Shown here one piece after another: positions 1 to 14,356 of a DNA stretch of 64,000 bases (position 1 is its first letter; every line of letters begins with the position of its first letter). This DNA is from Gossypium raimondii. Taxonomy: Eukaryota > Streptophyta > Magnoliopsida > Malvales > Malvaceae. Below the pieces are notes generated by a model. The model saw only the letters and a list, made by a program, of their open reading frames with translations, was not told where the DNA came from and searched no databases. The stretch is taken from positions 57,293,371-57,357,370 of the forward strand of contig NC_068567.1 of assembly GCF_025698545.1 (NCBI RefSeq), written 5' to 3'. The translations under genes were made by a program, and so were the position numbers.

Positions 1-1446
1 AGTTAATTTCACATTTCACCATTATGTCTTTTATGTTTCTTTCATGTTTTGCATGCATAGTAAAATTGTGACAAGCAAATGTTAGCTCATTGATTGTCTA
101 AGTTCAAACTAATGATAAGTGAAACAGTAAGAACGTTTGCATTGCAAGAAAGACAACTTACTTCATTAGATAATTTAAACAAGTTTGTAATATCATAAAA
201 GAATCAAAGTGAGCATTTGATTCAAATACTTAGAAGGATTATTATGTCGTCTACAATTCCAATTCAGGAGATGACTAGTTTGGCTATCTAAGTAGTTGAC
301 TCCACAAGTAGAGACGTAGATGTATTCATTGGAAGAATGATACATTAGATTAATCCCAAGATAAATTAATTCTGAATCCGTTTGTGAATTAATTCACTTG
401 TGACGTTCATGGTATGATTTAGCTAAATCCTAAGTTAGTCACTGACCATGCATATGTAACTCATGTGCTTTAATATAAGTGGATGTTTATACTCTAAATT
501 TGATTAAGCTCATAGTTGGTATGTTGGGTACATGGCTTGTGTATGACATGCCTTTACTAGTAACAATGAAATTTATAGCTCAATTAAAGAGTTAATGATA
601 TCCTCTCATTGACATTGTGTGGATTGATAAATATGGAATGTGGCTACGGGTTGCTTGGTCTCGAATAAACAATTCATCACAATCATTTATTGGCAATGAT
701 CAAATCATTAAGAAGACACAATGGTAACAATGAGATAAAATATGATTGTATTGAGTGAACAGATTTAGCTCAAAGGAATCAAGGATATCATATGAGGGTA
801 ACACACACATAACGAGGTCATTGGATAAAGTAGTTGGATGAATTACTTTTGTAAAGAGTATAAAATAAGGAGTTTTCAATCATGATACTTTTTGTAGACT
901 AACTTCATGATTAAATAATTGCGGATTATCAGAATGATCCTTCTGACATAATTGCAATCACTAGAGCCTAATTGTATATGTCCAATTAATCCCTCCGTTA
1001 TCTCAACAAAAGCTCGATCAGACTGTTGCCTTATAAATACCATACAGAAGTTTGAGGGCATAATCATAGGGAAACTTGTGGGCATTCTCGCTATAATCAA
1101 CATACTTTTTTTCTCCATTTCCACACAATTGGTATCTTTAACCTTCTTTCTTATCCAAAGGCTAGCACCGCCGTGGATGTAGGAGGGCTCCCAAACGGAC
1201 AGCGACTGTTGCAATGTAGTAAAGGTGATGCTCTTTTCGAGATGACAACGATTTTTGTTATTAAACAATCCATTAATAACAATAATCGATGTCGCACTAA
1301 CTCGAGTTTGACCTCTACTGTGCTGGAACATTCGCTCTCCGCTTGAGAGCTCTATTATGTCCACCTCGGTGTCAGTCTTCGGATAAGAATGAAATGTTAA
1401 ATGAAACATCCCATTTTTTAGTGGTTTAGATACCACAATTCCAACA
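1..1446 (+). mobile_element. LTR-retrotransposon terminal fragment (probable)
   Basis: There is no intact coding sequence. The stretch reads like the non-coding 3' part and LTR of a plant retrotransposon, and it stops at 1446 in the LTR-like terminus CCAACA, directly before DNA of a different character. The left end lies outside the window, so neither element length nor target duplication can be checked. An open frame on the minus strand (876-1436) resembles no protein and is probably chance. The orientation and the copia assignment rest on general resemblance to plant elements I remember and are uncertain. Confidence 0.35.
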
Positions 1447-3594
1447 AGTGAGTAAGTATTTTATTATTTATAGGAGTATTACGATGTCATATTAAAATTT
1501 GGTTAGGTAAATCTAAGATTTAAATAGTTAATTAAGTAAAAATGACTGAATTATAATAGTTGAAAAAGTCAATCGTTATTAGCTTAAAGGAGTAAATTCA
1601 TTAAAGAAACATGATTGAAGAGATTAAAAAGGTAATTAGACCATAATATGTTAGTGTGGACAGTTATGAGTTAATATTTGTTAAGTTTTATACGTTAGTT
1701 AAGGGTAAATAAATAATTAAGTAATTAAAAACTTTAACAAAATATAACACATAAGCTATCATCATCTTCCTTTGGTCTTTGCCGAAAATTGAGAAGAAAA
1801 ATAGTCATAGGAAGAGTTTGACCATTCGATCATTTAGGGTGCTTGCATATCAAGAATCTCAATGATCGGAGAGCATACGAAGAAAAGGAAAATTTACCGA
1901 ATAGCCCTTAATAGTTGAGCCGTTATCACTTTGACAGGTAAGTTCATACTATCTTCCGTGGTTATAATATGTTATTAAATGTTGTTAATTATTTGTATAT
2001 AAAATGTTGAAATGGAAATCAGACTATGTTGTAATACATCGAATTCTAAGATAATTCCTTTGAACCGAGTAAAAATCTCATGCATGAGGTTTATGAATGA
2101 TTCCCATTCTAGACCGAACTCTAGCATTTATTGTTAACTCAGATATACATATGACATAGATTTAGCCTGGACTGGTAATCTGTTGTTGTTTTAAATATTT
2201 AGCCTGAACTGGTAACCTTACATGTATATATAGCCCTGACCAAGCTATTTTTTTGTGTTGTTAATGGTTTATCCCAGACGGGCAACCTGACACATGTATC
2301 TCTATACTCGACTAGCTAGAACGAGCATTAAATGTTTTCTGCACTCGCGTACTGAGTTCTTTTACAAAGTTCTATTGGAAAAATCAAAGGATATACAATG
2401 TGTTATTAATGTGAAGAAATTATGAATTTTGACTATCTGTATGATCGTTATTTGTTGATTCAAAATTATTGAACTTTGTCTTTGAATAGTGGTTTACAAT
2501 TAGCTATTAAATGAATAAGGTAAACTATTGAATTGAATTGTATGAGCTTACTAAGTATTTTACATACTTACTTCTGTTATTATGTTTTGTAGATTTTGGA
2601 TTCTCTAAACATGTCAATCGGATTAGCGGGAGCTCACACCTACCATCTTTTGACCCGGTAGGTTTTGAAGTTTAAAATTATGGTTACTTGCGGCATGTAT
2701 ATAGGATGTTTACTTTGTGAATGTTGAATATGTTTTGCTACTTTAGTTGTAAGTGCACTTATATGCAAACTTGATGCATGTAATGAATGATGTTTTGGTA
2801 ATGTGTGGCTATAAGTCAAGTTTGAATGGTATTTTAGATGTTTAGGTGATAGTAAGTTTTGGTATGAACATTGCAAATTTTTTATGTTAGAATGACTAAG
2901 TTGAATGATTTGGATGGTTGTTGTTTTATGTTTGTAATGTGGTGCCATTGAAGGCATATTGGTTAGATTGGATCATTTTTGGTATGTTTTGGGCATGTTT
3001 TAATGTGTTTTGAATAGGTAAAATGATTAGAAATGGTTTGGCTTGGAACTTAAGAAATGGTATATGGAAAACTTGGTATTAAAGTTATTTCATGTGCACA
3101 CAACCTATGACACGGGTTGTCACACGACTGTGTGCCACACACAGTCACTCATATGGCCGTGTGGTTGTTTGATTTTAGATGCAGGATTTTTCACACGATC
3201 ACAGGTTGTTACACGGCCCGGCGACACGGTCGTGTGACCCTATTTTCAAATTGTACACGATCTAAGAATACGGGCGTGTGGAGTAGTGACATGACCATGT
3301 TTAGGGCCATACGGGCTAGCCTTTGTCACACAGCCGTGTGACCCTTGTTTACACTTTTTATTCAAAATTTCATAGAAGCTTCAATTTAATTCAGAATTGA
3401 TTCTGATTTGTTTTAAATGTTTCGTAAGGTCGATTAAGGTCCATATATGATTGAATAACATGGAAATGATTATGATTTATTATGAAGTGATATATTTTGT
3501 CTATATTTGTTTGATTTTTAAAAGGTGACAGTGTTTTATAGTTGTATCATCTTATAACTCAGGTTGATGATCGAACTGGGTATAGGGTTTTACA
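1447..3594 (+). repeat. Ty3/gypsy LTR fragment with CACACGG palindromes
   Basis: This is non-coding DNA with the make-up of the long gypsy LTRs seen elsewhere in the window. It has short 'CTGGTAACCT / GGGCAACCTG' repeats around 2165-2300, then a cluster of CACACGG / CCGTGTG inverted motifs at about 3100-3345. It ends in GGGTATAGGGTTTTACA at 3594, comparable to the GGGTGTTACA end of the intact LTR at 35497. The 5' end is missing or buried against the fragment to the left. No gene is visible. Confidence 0.5.
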
Positions 3595-4168
3595 TTAAAG
3601 ATACTGGCTGCTTGGAAATAGAGAAAAAATTACATTGATTACACCGGAGAGCCCTCTATTTTCCCCTATGATTATGACCTCAATCTTATGTATGACATAT
3701 ATAAGACATCATTTGTAAGTATCTAAAACGCATGTACTCGTGACCGCATAACAACCGTCAATTGACCCCCGGTTATACTTGAACCCGTGGCCACATCACA
3801 GCCACCGACTGAGACCTCCACTCAGACTTCGACCCGTGATCGTATCAAGCACTGTCACCTTGAAACCTGACTTTCATAGGATGAGTTTCTAAGGTAATGG
3901 TCCTATCCCGGCATGACATATGAAATGTATGTGTTCTAAGACGCGTTATTGCATCCTCAACCCCTCAATTCTACCTATAAACTTTCATGGTTTCACCCTT
4001 AAAACTCTGGCCCTAATTCCTAAAAAACCTTAACCCTAACAAAATAAAAAAAACCCTAACCCTATCAAAATTTTTCTTAAAAAAAATCAAGGAGAGAAGG
4101 TGTGAAAGCGCGCCCACACTCTCTCCAAAATTAACCTATTTTACTAATTTAAAAAAAGCCTAAAAGCT
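3595..4168. other. Intergenic, no gene seen
   Basis: This stretch holds short CCCTAACC-like and A-rich runs (about 4010-4090) but no open frame of note and no recognisable repeat ends. It separates two gypsy LTR fragments in opposite orientation and may itself be decayed LTR DNA. Confidence 0.4.
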
Positions 4169-7100
4169 TGTAACACCCCTAACCCGTATCGGTCACAAAA
4201 CAGGGTTACAAAGCATTACCGAAATTTACAGATCAAACACATTCAAAACATGCCAAAACAATCATCCTAGGTGTCTACCCAATGTACCCTCATTGGTACC
4301 ACATTTATATCATCAATTCATATCATTAAAGCATTATTAAAATCCAAATTATAAACAAACCAAATTCAATCCATTTTGCCTAGTTCATAAGTAGTTAAAC
4401 ACCAATTTAAATTCACATGCACATTTTTAGATTTGGTTCAATTTACCATGCCATAATATGGCTTCAAAAACAAACACATGTTTATATATATACCAAACCA
4501 ATATTAAACTTATAACCTGATTTACAATCAATCCACGAAATAACTATTATTTAGACACCTTAGGTACATGCTAGAGGTGCTCATGGGCCGGGCCGGGCCC
4601 ATAAAAAATTTCAGCCCGGGTCCTAGGCCTGAGCCCGGCCCAGCCCGAAATATGGGCCTTAAATTTTGCCCAAGCCCGGCCCGGGAAAAAAATCATAAGC
4701 CCAGGCCCGGCCCGGCCCTTTTTTTAATAAATCCCAAAAATTTATTTTAAAAATTAAAAAAAGTATTTTAAAAATATTTTAAAATTAAAAAAAGTATTTT
4801 AAAAGTATTTTAAAAATATTTTAAAATTAAAAAAATATATTTATTATATCGGGCCGGGCTGGGCCCGGGCAAAAAAAGTTGTGCCCGAGGCCCGGCCCGT
4901 TTTCTAAACGGGTCTAATTTTTTTCCCCAAGCCCATATTTTGGGCCTATATTTTTACCCAAACCCTCCCATATTTCGGACGGGCCGTCGGGCCGGGCCGG
5001 GCCGCCCGACCCATGAGCACCTCTAGTACATGCCGACACAAAAAATAAACATCACCACATTTGAGTTCGGGATCGTTGTTGGATATTGAATTGACGTTCA
5101 AAAGCTAAATACCTAACCTGCGCACGAAAAACAATACCTTATGCTGAGTAGAACTCAGTGGTATTTCTATAATCCGAAACTTTAAAGACAAGATAATATA
5201 ATATGCACAATTGAATTTTAAGCACATATTAATGTCTAATATCATGACTATCATATGCTATCATATTTCATTTGTTGAACAATGTCCTAATTCAGACAAT
5301 TGTTATATCAATAATTATTTGCATATCAAACCATCTTTATTTGTACAATAACATTAGCCATCCAATACTTAATTCATGAATACATCATTTCGTACCATAC
5401 TCAATTCTCATCGCTTGCTATACAATAGCTTTTCACAATTTGATCCATATATCATTTACACAATAGCATTAGCCATTCCATATTCAATTCATGAGTATAT
5501 AACTCATATATTCCATATATTTACAACATATTTCACATTCTATTTTCAATTCAGTATATCACTTCCATTTCTCATACCATGCCATTTCAATATCAATTAT
5601 AGAACTTTATTATTTATTTACCCCTATTAATACGACTTGGACTCGGACGGATACACAAATCCAACTAACACACCAGCTTGGCACCCAGTGCCTCATCGGA
5701 TAAATCCGAAGTAGTAACTGCGCCCAGCGCTTATAAATTTGACATCTAATGTCTAATCGGTTAAACCGAAGTAAATTGGCACCTAGTGCCTCATCGACTC
5801 GAAGTCAAAGAATTCCCTGAACTCTTCATATCCTATGGCATGCCATCTATATCCGACTCAGCTCGATACAGTTAATAGGGTTTAATTTCACATTTCAGAT
5901 ATAACAAATATCCAATACTAATTTTTCATATAATTACATATATACACATAAATTAAATTCAATCTATAATAATAAATATCCAAATTTCACATTAAAACAT
6001 ATATTCATTTCAATTTAATAATCAACACATTCAATATGTATCTACCAATTCAATCCATTTCAATCAATTATCAAATGTCAATTACTCACCTCAATACTTA
6101 CCATATGCTAATTGAATTATAACAATTAACAACTAGGTCCGGATTATAGAAATACAAACCAGGAATTTCGAACTATTCTACGTCGACTTTATCTTTCCTC
6201 TTTTTAGTCGAGGATTCTGGTACGACGTTAGCTACTGAATTAAAACAATTAAAATTCATCAATGCAACACAATTCAATTTCATATAGAATATTTCAATTT
6301 TTATTCAATATTTTCCTAAATTCCAATTTAGTCCCTAAACCGAGACTAATTTTTATTCTTCACGATTAATTCTATATTTTCATACAATTTCCACTTTAAA
6401 ATAAACTTAACTCCTTATTTTCACTTAAATCCCTAAATTTTAATTTTCACAATTTAATCCCTATTACTCAAAATTTACAATTCATTTTACAATTTAATCC
6501 TTTTTCATTTCTAGCTTAAAAATCTATCAATTTAATCTCTAATACTAAAATTATTCAACATTAACAACACTTAAGAACTTAATAATTGCTAAAATTTTGA
6601 CATGGATCGGGTAATACTTAACACCGGATTCCAAAATATACAAATTACAAGAAAAAGGACTAAATTAACTAACCAATTGAACTTGGAAATTTTGTGCTTC
6701 CTTCCTTTTTCTCTTTTCTTTCTTTCTTTTCTTTCTTATTTTGATTTTGCTTTTGTCTTTCTTTCTTTATTTTACTTATTTACCTATTGGTTTTATTATT
6801 ATAATATAATATATATACTTAATACTTAAGAAAACTTTAATTATTATAATATATATAATAAATTTACAAATATCTTACCTAATGCCGCCCCACTAAAGAA
6901 ATAATGGTAAAATTTTTCTTTAATCCCTTTAATTATTCTTTAATCTATAATTTAACTTTCACTCTATATGCAATTTAGTCCTTATACCTAATTACTTTTA
7001 ATTTATGCAAATTCACTTAACCGAAATCTAATTAACTACACAACTATCTTCGTAAATATTAAATATTTACCAGTCCGATTTACAGGAACGGAGTCCCGAG

Positions 7101-7413
7101 AATGCATTTTTTTTCAATTTAGTCCTTTTCTTTTAATTAACTATTGAAACGCTAAAATTTCTTAACGAAACTTTAATACCACCTTAATGACACACTGTAA
7201 ATATTTATAGAAATATTTACGGCTAGTTTATAAAAACAAGGTCCCGATACCTCATTTTCTAAAACCACTTGAACTTAATAAATCACTTATATAACATAAA
7301 TTATCAAATCAAAAACCTTTTTAAAAATCACATTTGACTTGTAAATATTAACTAATAATATTTACAAACTTACTCGTCGAATTTAGTGGCTTCGAAACCA
7401 GTATTTCCGACAC
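4169..7413 (-). repeat. Ty3/gypsy LTR in minus orientation, end truncated
   Basis: The left boundary TGTAACACCCCTAACCCG matches the left boundary of the solo LTR at 35699. The right part ends in the same 'gaaaccagtatttccgacaccact' type of sequence that lies just inside the right end of that solo LTR, but the last roughly 20 bases, including TGTTACA, are missing. The interior has repeated 'GGCACCTAGTGCCTCATCGG' units at about 5680-5800. A hAT MITE is inserted at 4572-5025. This is a non-coding relic. Confidence 0.6.
4572..5025. mobile_element. hAT-type MITE, copy A
   Basis: The 454-bp element begins TAGAGGTGCTCATGGGCC and ends in the inverted copy, CCCATGAGCACCTCTA. It is flanked on both sides by the exact 8-bp duplication GTACATGC (4564-4571 and 5026-5033), the duplication size typical of hAT transposons. 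Both ends are very GC-rich (GGGCCGGGCC runs). The middle is almost pure A/T and contains a tandem duplication of about 45 bp near 4740-4830. It has no coding capacity. Two relatives lie at 55658 and 63486. Confidence 0.92.
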
Positions 7414-8935
7414 CACTTAATTTATTTTACATATACCTTTAAATTAGCCTCATGTCATAAACCATAACATTTGTAATTAAACAGGCATTTGAATTATAAT
7501 GATAATTGGTTTCTCCTCCTCCCTACTTGTCGACATGATTGCATGTTAGGGGGTTAACATTTTTAAGATGATGCATTTTGAAAAATCTTTATTTTTAATT
7601 TTAACATTTCTCAGCAATATAAGAATGCAATATTTTAATGAAAACAATTAAAATAAATATGACATTTAATATTAAACCATTATTAAAGAAGTTTGATTCA
7701 CATTAAATCAATGACAAAAAGAAATTTGACATTAAAATATTTTATTTTCCATAAATATTAATTGTATTCATTATGACGTTATATTACTCAATGTTTGCTA
7801 CACTCCTTATTTTACTAATATTTTTAATTTAATATTATATAGCATATTATAATTTATTTATTTATTTATTTATTAACATAACTTTTGTATGTCTATGAGA
7901 TACATATATATACAGTATATGTGATTTTGGTATAAAAATAAATTTAATTCTTAATTTAATTATTCCATTTTACTAAGCTAATTCCTCTACTTTAATTTGT
8001 CATTTTGCTCCTCATACTTTATAAAAAATGACAAGTTACTCCAATTGATAAGATATTTAACCTAACTATTAAATTGTTGATCTAAAAATCAAAACTTCAA
8101 CAATTTATATTAAAAGTGTTCGTGGGCTGAGTCAAGTCGAGAATGAGCCACTCTTATGTATGATATTAATACACTCCCAAGCATGGTATGACAAAAAATA
8201 AGAGGCCTAAAATTTTGCCAAACCCATCCATATTTCTAAATGGCTAATCCAAGCCCCTTTTAGACCCGTTCACATTATTTATTTTTAAAATATATTATTT
8301 TTAATTTTTAATTTAATGTTTTAGATATTTTATCACCTAACTTTAAAATTTTACATAATAGTTACTAACATCATCAAATTGTTATATTTTGTCACTCGGT
8401 TGTTAACTTCCATTAAAAAGTAATGTTGCATCTTAATTCAAAGGGTTAATAGCTAATTTGGTCCTTGAGCTATAGTTAAAAAATCATGTTGATATTTTTA
8501 AATTTTTAAACAATAATTGCAAAAAAAATCTTAGGCTAAAATTATTAGAAAATCTATAAAAATAATTAAAAATAATAAAATTTAAAAACTATATAAATAT
8601 TCAAATAAGTGTAAATCTAAAAAATTCTTAAAATTAGTAAAACATTTTTAAACTAACATTTCTTGAAAATTTTTTATTATATAAAAAATTATTAAAATTT
8701 TCAAACTAAATTTCATTTGTTTCCCACCATTGATAAACATCTTCAATCACATCAACAACTTCATGCTGTTTTGCCCAGAAATTGCTTTACAAATTTTATT
8801 TTATTTTAATGTTTTCTCAAAGCCCTAAAAACCCTAGCAAAATAAATCTCAATGCAATATTTGAATTCCACTATTAGACTGATTATTGCTACTCAAGTTT
8901 TCAAGAAGCAAAATATAGGCTTGCAACACTACTTC
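7414..8935. other. AT-rich intergenic DNA with small repeats
   Basis: No gene is visible. An ATTT microsatellite lies at about 7853-7877. The stretch at about 8115-8290 (gtgttcgtgggctgagtc ... tttagacccgttcac) looks like a heavily mutated relative of the hAT MITEs in this window, with eroded ends. The rest is low-complexity AT-rich sequence. Confidence 0.45.
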
Positions 8936-10990
8936 TGTAACGACCCGATCTTCAATAGTGTCAAAAAATACGATTTTGAGACATTGTTTCCGTAAACGAG
9001 TTCGTAAACATTAAATAGGGATATTTATGGAGTTATTATATAAATGAATTGAAATTTAGATGATTAAATTAGCCAAAATTGTGGTTAATTAAGGCCCAAT
9101 GACTAAATTGTAAAAGTTAAATTGCTATAAATTTTTAATTAGAATAAGATTTGGGGACTTCAATAGAAATTATCCCAAGAACAAAAATGACTAATAAACC
9201 ACTTTTGAATAGTGGATAGTGGAATGTGATGATGGATGACATTATTTTATCTCAAGTGTAATTAAATTTAATTAAACTTGATTAATTAAACTAATTAGGA
9301 TAAATTAGTAATTTAAACATGTTATAAAAGCCAAAAGTTTTCACCTAGTTTGAACATTTGACCATCATTTTAAGTAAGTCCCTAGCCATTTTTTATTTTT
9401 ATTTTTGTGGGAATTGAATCATGGAGCTTCATTTAGTTAGCTTATGTATTAATTTTTGAAATTGTTAAAGTTTTTGAAAGTTGTCATTGTTGATAAATGA
9501 ATGAAATTGGTGTGTATTTGATATAAAAATAAGCTTAGATTATGAAAATGACTAAATTGTAAAGCTTAATTGTTAGTTTATTACATTAGATACCAAATTG
9601 AATAAAATGAAAAAATGCTGTGAAATTTCAATAGGAATAGAAAATTGAAGGTCCCTAATGAATATATGTGAAACCAGCTTTTAATCCGAAGCTTTAGATT
9701 GAAAGTTATGCTTGTCCCGAGTTTAGGGATTAAATTGAATAAATTGAAAAATATGTTTGTCTTTGTAATTGAATGTGAATTCGATGGGAAATTGATAATA
9801 TATATGTTTTATGACTGTACGTAGCTAATGCCGATGCAGATCCTACGAGAGGGAAGGAGAAATGAAAGTTATCTACGAGTGACTTGGAAACTTAGTTTGT
9901 TTTCTATGATTCATGATCAATTTAATTAATGCATATTCATAACATTTTGCATTATATGGTGTTGAGGTGAGTTGTCAATGATTATTTGAATTAAATTGTT
10001 ATGGTTGAGATTGAATATTGAGGCTGATACTAAATTAAATAGAATAGAAAATAGTATGATTTAATTGATATATGATATTTGGTATGAAATCGAGTTGAAG
10101 CATGCTAAATTATATGATGAGTTGATGGTGAACTGTATATGATAAAGTATGGATTGAATCATAAAATGAAATCAAAAAATTGGTTACCTTATTGGCTACT
10201 CATATAAGGTCGGATATAGTTAGCATGCCATAGGGTCAAGATATTGATTGAAAAACATCGTTGCCAGGCAACCGAGGTGGTAGATTGTACATATAGAGTC
10301 ATCATTCCCAGCCTTGGGGATCGTCTGGAGGTGCGGCCACCCAGGGCTCAAGGCTGAAAGGGGTCCAAAATATTGTTTTCCAGTTTTTAAAGGTCCTAAA
10401 ATTTTTATTTTTTTTAACTTTTAAAAGTTAAAATTTTTTTTACCAACTTTTAAGGGACTTAAAAAAAATTTCTCCAACTTTTAAGGAACTTAAAACCCCA
10501 TTTTATTGTTTTGTCTAGGGCCCCAAAAATGTTAAGAACGGGCCTGCCGGGCAACCTGGGATGACAAGAAAACCAGATTGTGAAAACCATCGTTGTCGGG
10601 CAACCCAAGGTGGTAATATGTGCATGTTCAATGTCATTGTTGCCAGGCAACCCGGGGTGATGGATCTGCATATCTGTTCTAAGTCCGTGTCTGTTAATAG
10701 GTTTATAAAAATATAAATTGACTATATGGTATATGAAATGAGTTGAAAGCAAGCTTAGGGGCCGGCTGAGTAATAACAAGCCAATAGACTCGGAAAGAGT
10801 TGAAATGTTGATATGAAATGGAACATATGTGTTTATATGTTGATGATAGTAAATGAATAAATATACATGCATAACATGAATTGGTTAGGTTGTTGTGAAA
10901 TGAATAAGAAATGGTAAGTTTAAAGATATATTGGTGAATTAGTGTGTAAAAATAATTTAGAATTCAAACATATTTAGATGTTTAAGTGAT
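8936..10990 (+). repeat. Ty3/gypsy LTR fragment, plus orientation
   Basis: It begins TGTAACGACCCGATC, the usual left end of this class of long plant gypsy LTR, and carries 'GCCAGGCAACC' repeats at 10260-10660. The right end (TGTTACA type) was not found, so it is truncated or decayed. A stretch at about 10320-10545 with 'aacttttaa' repeats interrupts the GGCAACC repeats and may be a small later insertion. The open frame on the minus strand at 10459-10872 runs through these repeats and is not a gene. Confidence 0.5.
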
Positions 10991-13900
10991 AGTGTGATAC
11001 TCTTTAAAAGAATTCAATTAATATCAACAAAAACTAAGTTAGAAATTTGTTTCTAAATTTAAGAATATCACATGGATGTCATACCACGGTTTTATATTTA
11101 TATCATATTTATCATGTTTTAATCATTAAAAAACATTTTATAGCTACCAAAAAATATTTTATATTTATATAAATTTTAGAGTCTTAATAAGTTATTTTAT
11201 ATAAAATTAAAATATTCCTATTTATCATATTATATATTATAATTATTTTTAGGCTAAAAATGAGATAAAAAGATAGTGAAACATATACATTTTAAAATAA
11301 AAAAATGAGCAATTTCTTAATCATGATTGCATTATTTCCGAGTGAATTTATAGACATGAAACCCTGAAAATATACGATGTTGCCTTTGGCCTTCAGCTCA
11401 GTACCGGTTGCCGAAGTCATTGCCACGGGATTTTTTTTTTTTTTTGCATTTTAAGAAATATTTATATATTAGATGAACATTTTAGATTTCATTTTTACTA
11501 TCGTTTTGAATTTTTAACATTTACAAAGATATTTTTAAAATTTTATATAAATTTTAAATGACTTATTAATATTATTTATAAGAAAAAAGAGTACCAAGTT
11601 AGTAAAATTATTCGCATAGACGTCTACATGTACAAAATTTATTGAGTCGTAATTTGTTAAAGATCACATAGTTAACATAGATTAAAGTGTTTATTTGATT
11701 AAACTTTTTAGTTTGAAGACTCATCTAGGTCCAACATATTTTTCTGAAAATGCTTTGGGATGAGAATGAAATTACATAATACTTTCATTACTAATTAATT
11801 GTTGAATAAATAAATCAATCCACCTTGAGCCATAATGTAAGCGAAAAATTCTCAATTCGGTAATGGAAAATCAAAAGGGTTGATCTTGTTGGGGAGGATT
11901 TTGGGTGAGGTAGGTGTGGCTTGGGTAAATTGTACATTTATTTATACCCGTTGACACTCCATCCTTTCGCTGGGTTCTACCCATCTTGGTTCAAATTGGC
12001 CAATAATCATATCACACCTTTCATTACCATGGCTCGAATTCAGGTTTTGCTTAGAAAAACTGACATATATGATCGTGAAAAGATGATTGTTGTTAAGTAA
12101 CTGGATTTTTCGAAAAAGAAATACAAAGATGAGAAGACATCAACCATTAATGACCTTGAAAACTTTTAAGGATGTTGGGGGGGGGGGAGGTTGTTGAAGA
12201 TGGTGTGTTTTAATTGGTGGTGCCCAATATCTGAAATTGTTTGTCCTTACAAGAATATTCATGTCCGCTGCCTAGAAAATGACACCATTTTGGCAGTAAA
12301 ATAGTGCCAACTGTTAGATTAAAGATTTTAACTGCTAGATTTTGCCCAAAAAATAATTTGTTACAACTCACTTCCACTTACTTTCAACATTTAATGTTAT
12401 GAAAAGACGCGAAACGACGTTGAATTTGAATCCTTGTAAATATTAAACAATCTAATTACACATAATAAATCTTTCCTTCCTTAATTGCGTTTGTGTCCAC
12501 TTCCATGTCCCTCCAATGATTTCACTACACCACCAGGCATTTTCGTTTATTAAATATTTTTTATATGCAAATTTTTAATTATTTATTTCGATATTTAAAA
12601 ATTTTAAACTACATATATAAATAATTTTTCATACGTAGATGACAAAAAAATGATAGTTAAATGAAGTTTATCCTAAAACAATCATTCTCCCAATCAATAT
12701 TTTGGCAAAGTAAAAAAAACCCTAAAATGTAAAAGGTGTACTCCAGAAACTATGGACGTATTTCATAAAAAAAAACTATGGAAGTATAAAATGGAAAATT
12801 CATTTAACAAGAACTTAAATAATAATAAGAAGTTGTGTGTGATTCAGATTATAAAAAATAATTAAAGCTCTTGTTAATTATATCATAATACAATGTCTAG
12901 CATAGGGCATGAGTTTAAAAAATACAGAGCTTCAGAGTAGGAGCTGTGCAGTCTGTGTTAAGAGTGGGAATAATACGAACCCCACTCCTTTTTATATTCT
13001 TGTATTCTCCCAAAGTTCAAAGTACGCATGTCCGCATTGTTTACTATTAAATACGGACCGAATGATGATTACGATGTTTAGAGGCAGCGCATGAAGTCGT
13101 CCTCATGCTATATAGCTTCATGTTATAGATACCTGTTGCGGTGCTCAAGATTTTGCTTACTAAAACAAAACATTCTAGTTTCAGCATTCCATTAACCCAT
13201 TGTTATATAATCCTCATTACTGAAGCTGAAGGAGCTATAAAAAGCAGCGGTGGGATTATATCTGCTTTTGTTTTTCTTCAACTGTTTGTTCGCTATCACC
13301 TTAAATTCTGGTGTAGCTCCCCTTTGTCCATTAATACCTTTCAAAATATGCCTTGGATTGATTCAGTTAAAAACCAGGAAAAATCCCACTTTAGTGTCTG
13401 GATTTGCTTCAGCTTTAGTACTGACTTGGATTCCATATTTTCTGCATTGAAATCCAATAAGATTTTGTGTTGGTAGAAGTTATTGTCCTCCAATGCTTAA
13501 TTCACGGCATTTGAAATCTCCACATATCTTGTGCCACTGCTGGGGCAGATATTCTATATCATACTAACTTCCTGTCTTTATTCTAGGACTTCATTTCATG
13601 ACAAAAAAAAAAAAAAACTTGGGGTTAATTACAAATAACTCAACACAAAATAATGGATTAAGCTTCAAATGGTCTGCGTCCATTGAACCAACCAACTGTG
13701 CACAATGCAGTGCCCCTGATAAGATTGACATGCCATCATATTCTCAAAGGAAAGTATGAGGCATGACTAAATTGTCTCCCCTTCTATATAGCATGCGGCT
13801 CGCAATAAACCACTTGCCAATTCTATAACTATAAAAAGTGGTATCTAACAAAAATAAAATTTCAGTCAACCAATTATTATATTGAAGAAGTGTAACATAC

Positions 13901-14341
13901 AATTATCGATGTGTCTAAGGTAACGCATATGAAGCATTTAAAGTAGGTTCATATCACTTTTACATATTCAATATATATCATGTCCTTGATTGCAATGATT
14001 GCTACCTTTTTTCCCACTTTAGGACAATCAAGCCTTACGAAATCGGCGCCAATGGAAAAAGGAAAAAAAAGAAAAGATGAAAGCTTTAGTAAAATTAGTG
14101 AAAGACTTTTGGCACATGGACAGATGCCGTGGGTGCCGGGTGGTCGACCCAACTATATACAGGAATTGCTTGGAGAGGTTTTAAGGAGCTGAGCTAGCTT
14201 TGGCTTTGAATTTGAGTTTGACAGGACCACTTCAATTTTTATCTTTGATAGGTGGCCTATCATTTTGAAATATCCACACTACTCTAGCTTTCTAGTTTAA
14301 TGCCATATTCTTTGACGTTTCTTTGGTACTTTGGCGAATGA
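10991..14341. other. Intergenic, no supported gene
   Basis: Several short open frames exist (12909-13094, 13141-13476, 13949-14192), but none has a recognisable domain and overlapping frames are open on both strands. An 11-base G run lies at 12177-12187 and a T run at about 11431. A gene with small exons cannot be excluded between 12.9 and 14.2 kb, where base composition is slightly less AT-rich. Confidence 0.35.
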
Positions 14342-14356
14342 TTAGTGGCCACCAAC

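Noticed and set aside
876..1436. 186-residue open frame on the minus strand
   Set aside because: No recognisable domain, and it lies inside LTR-like DNA that has an LTR-type end at 1446; probably chance.
10459..10872. 137-residue open frame on the minus strand
   Set aside because: It runs across GGCAACC-type LTR repeats and low-complexity AT runs and has no protein-like pattern.
12909..14192. Several 60-110 residue frames that could be small genes
   Set aside because: Frames overlap on both strands, no domain or splice pattern could be supported, and no homologue was recognised.
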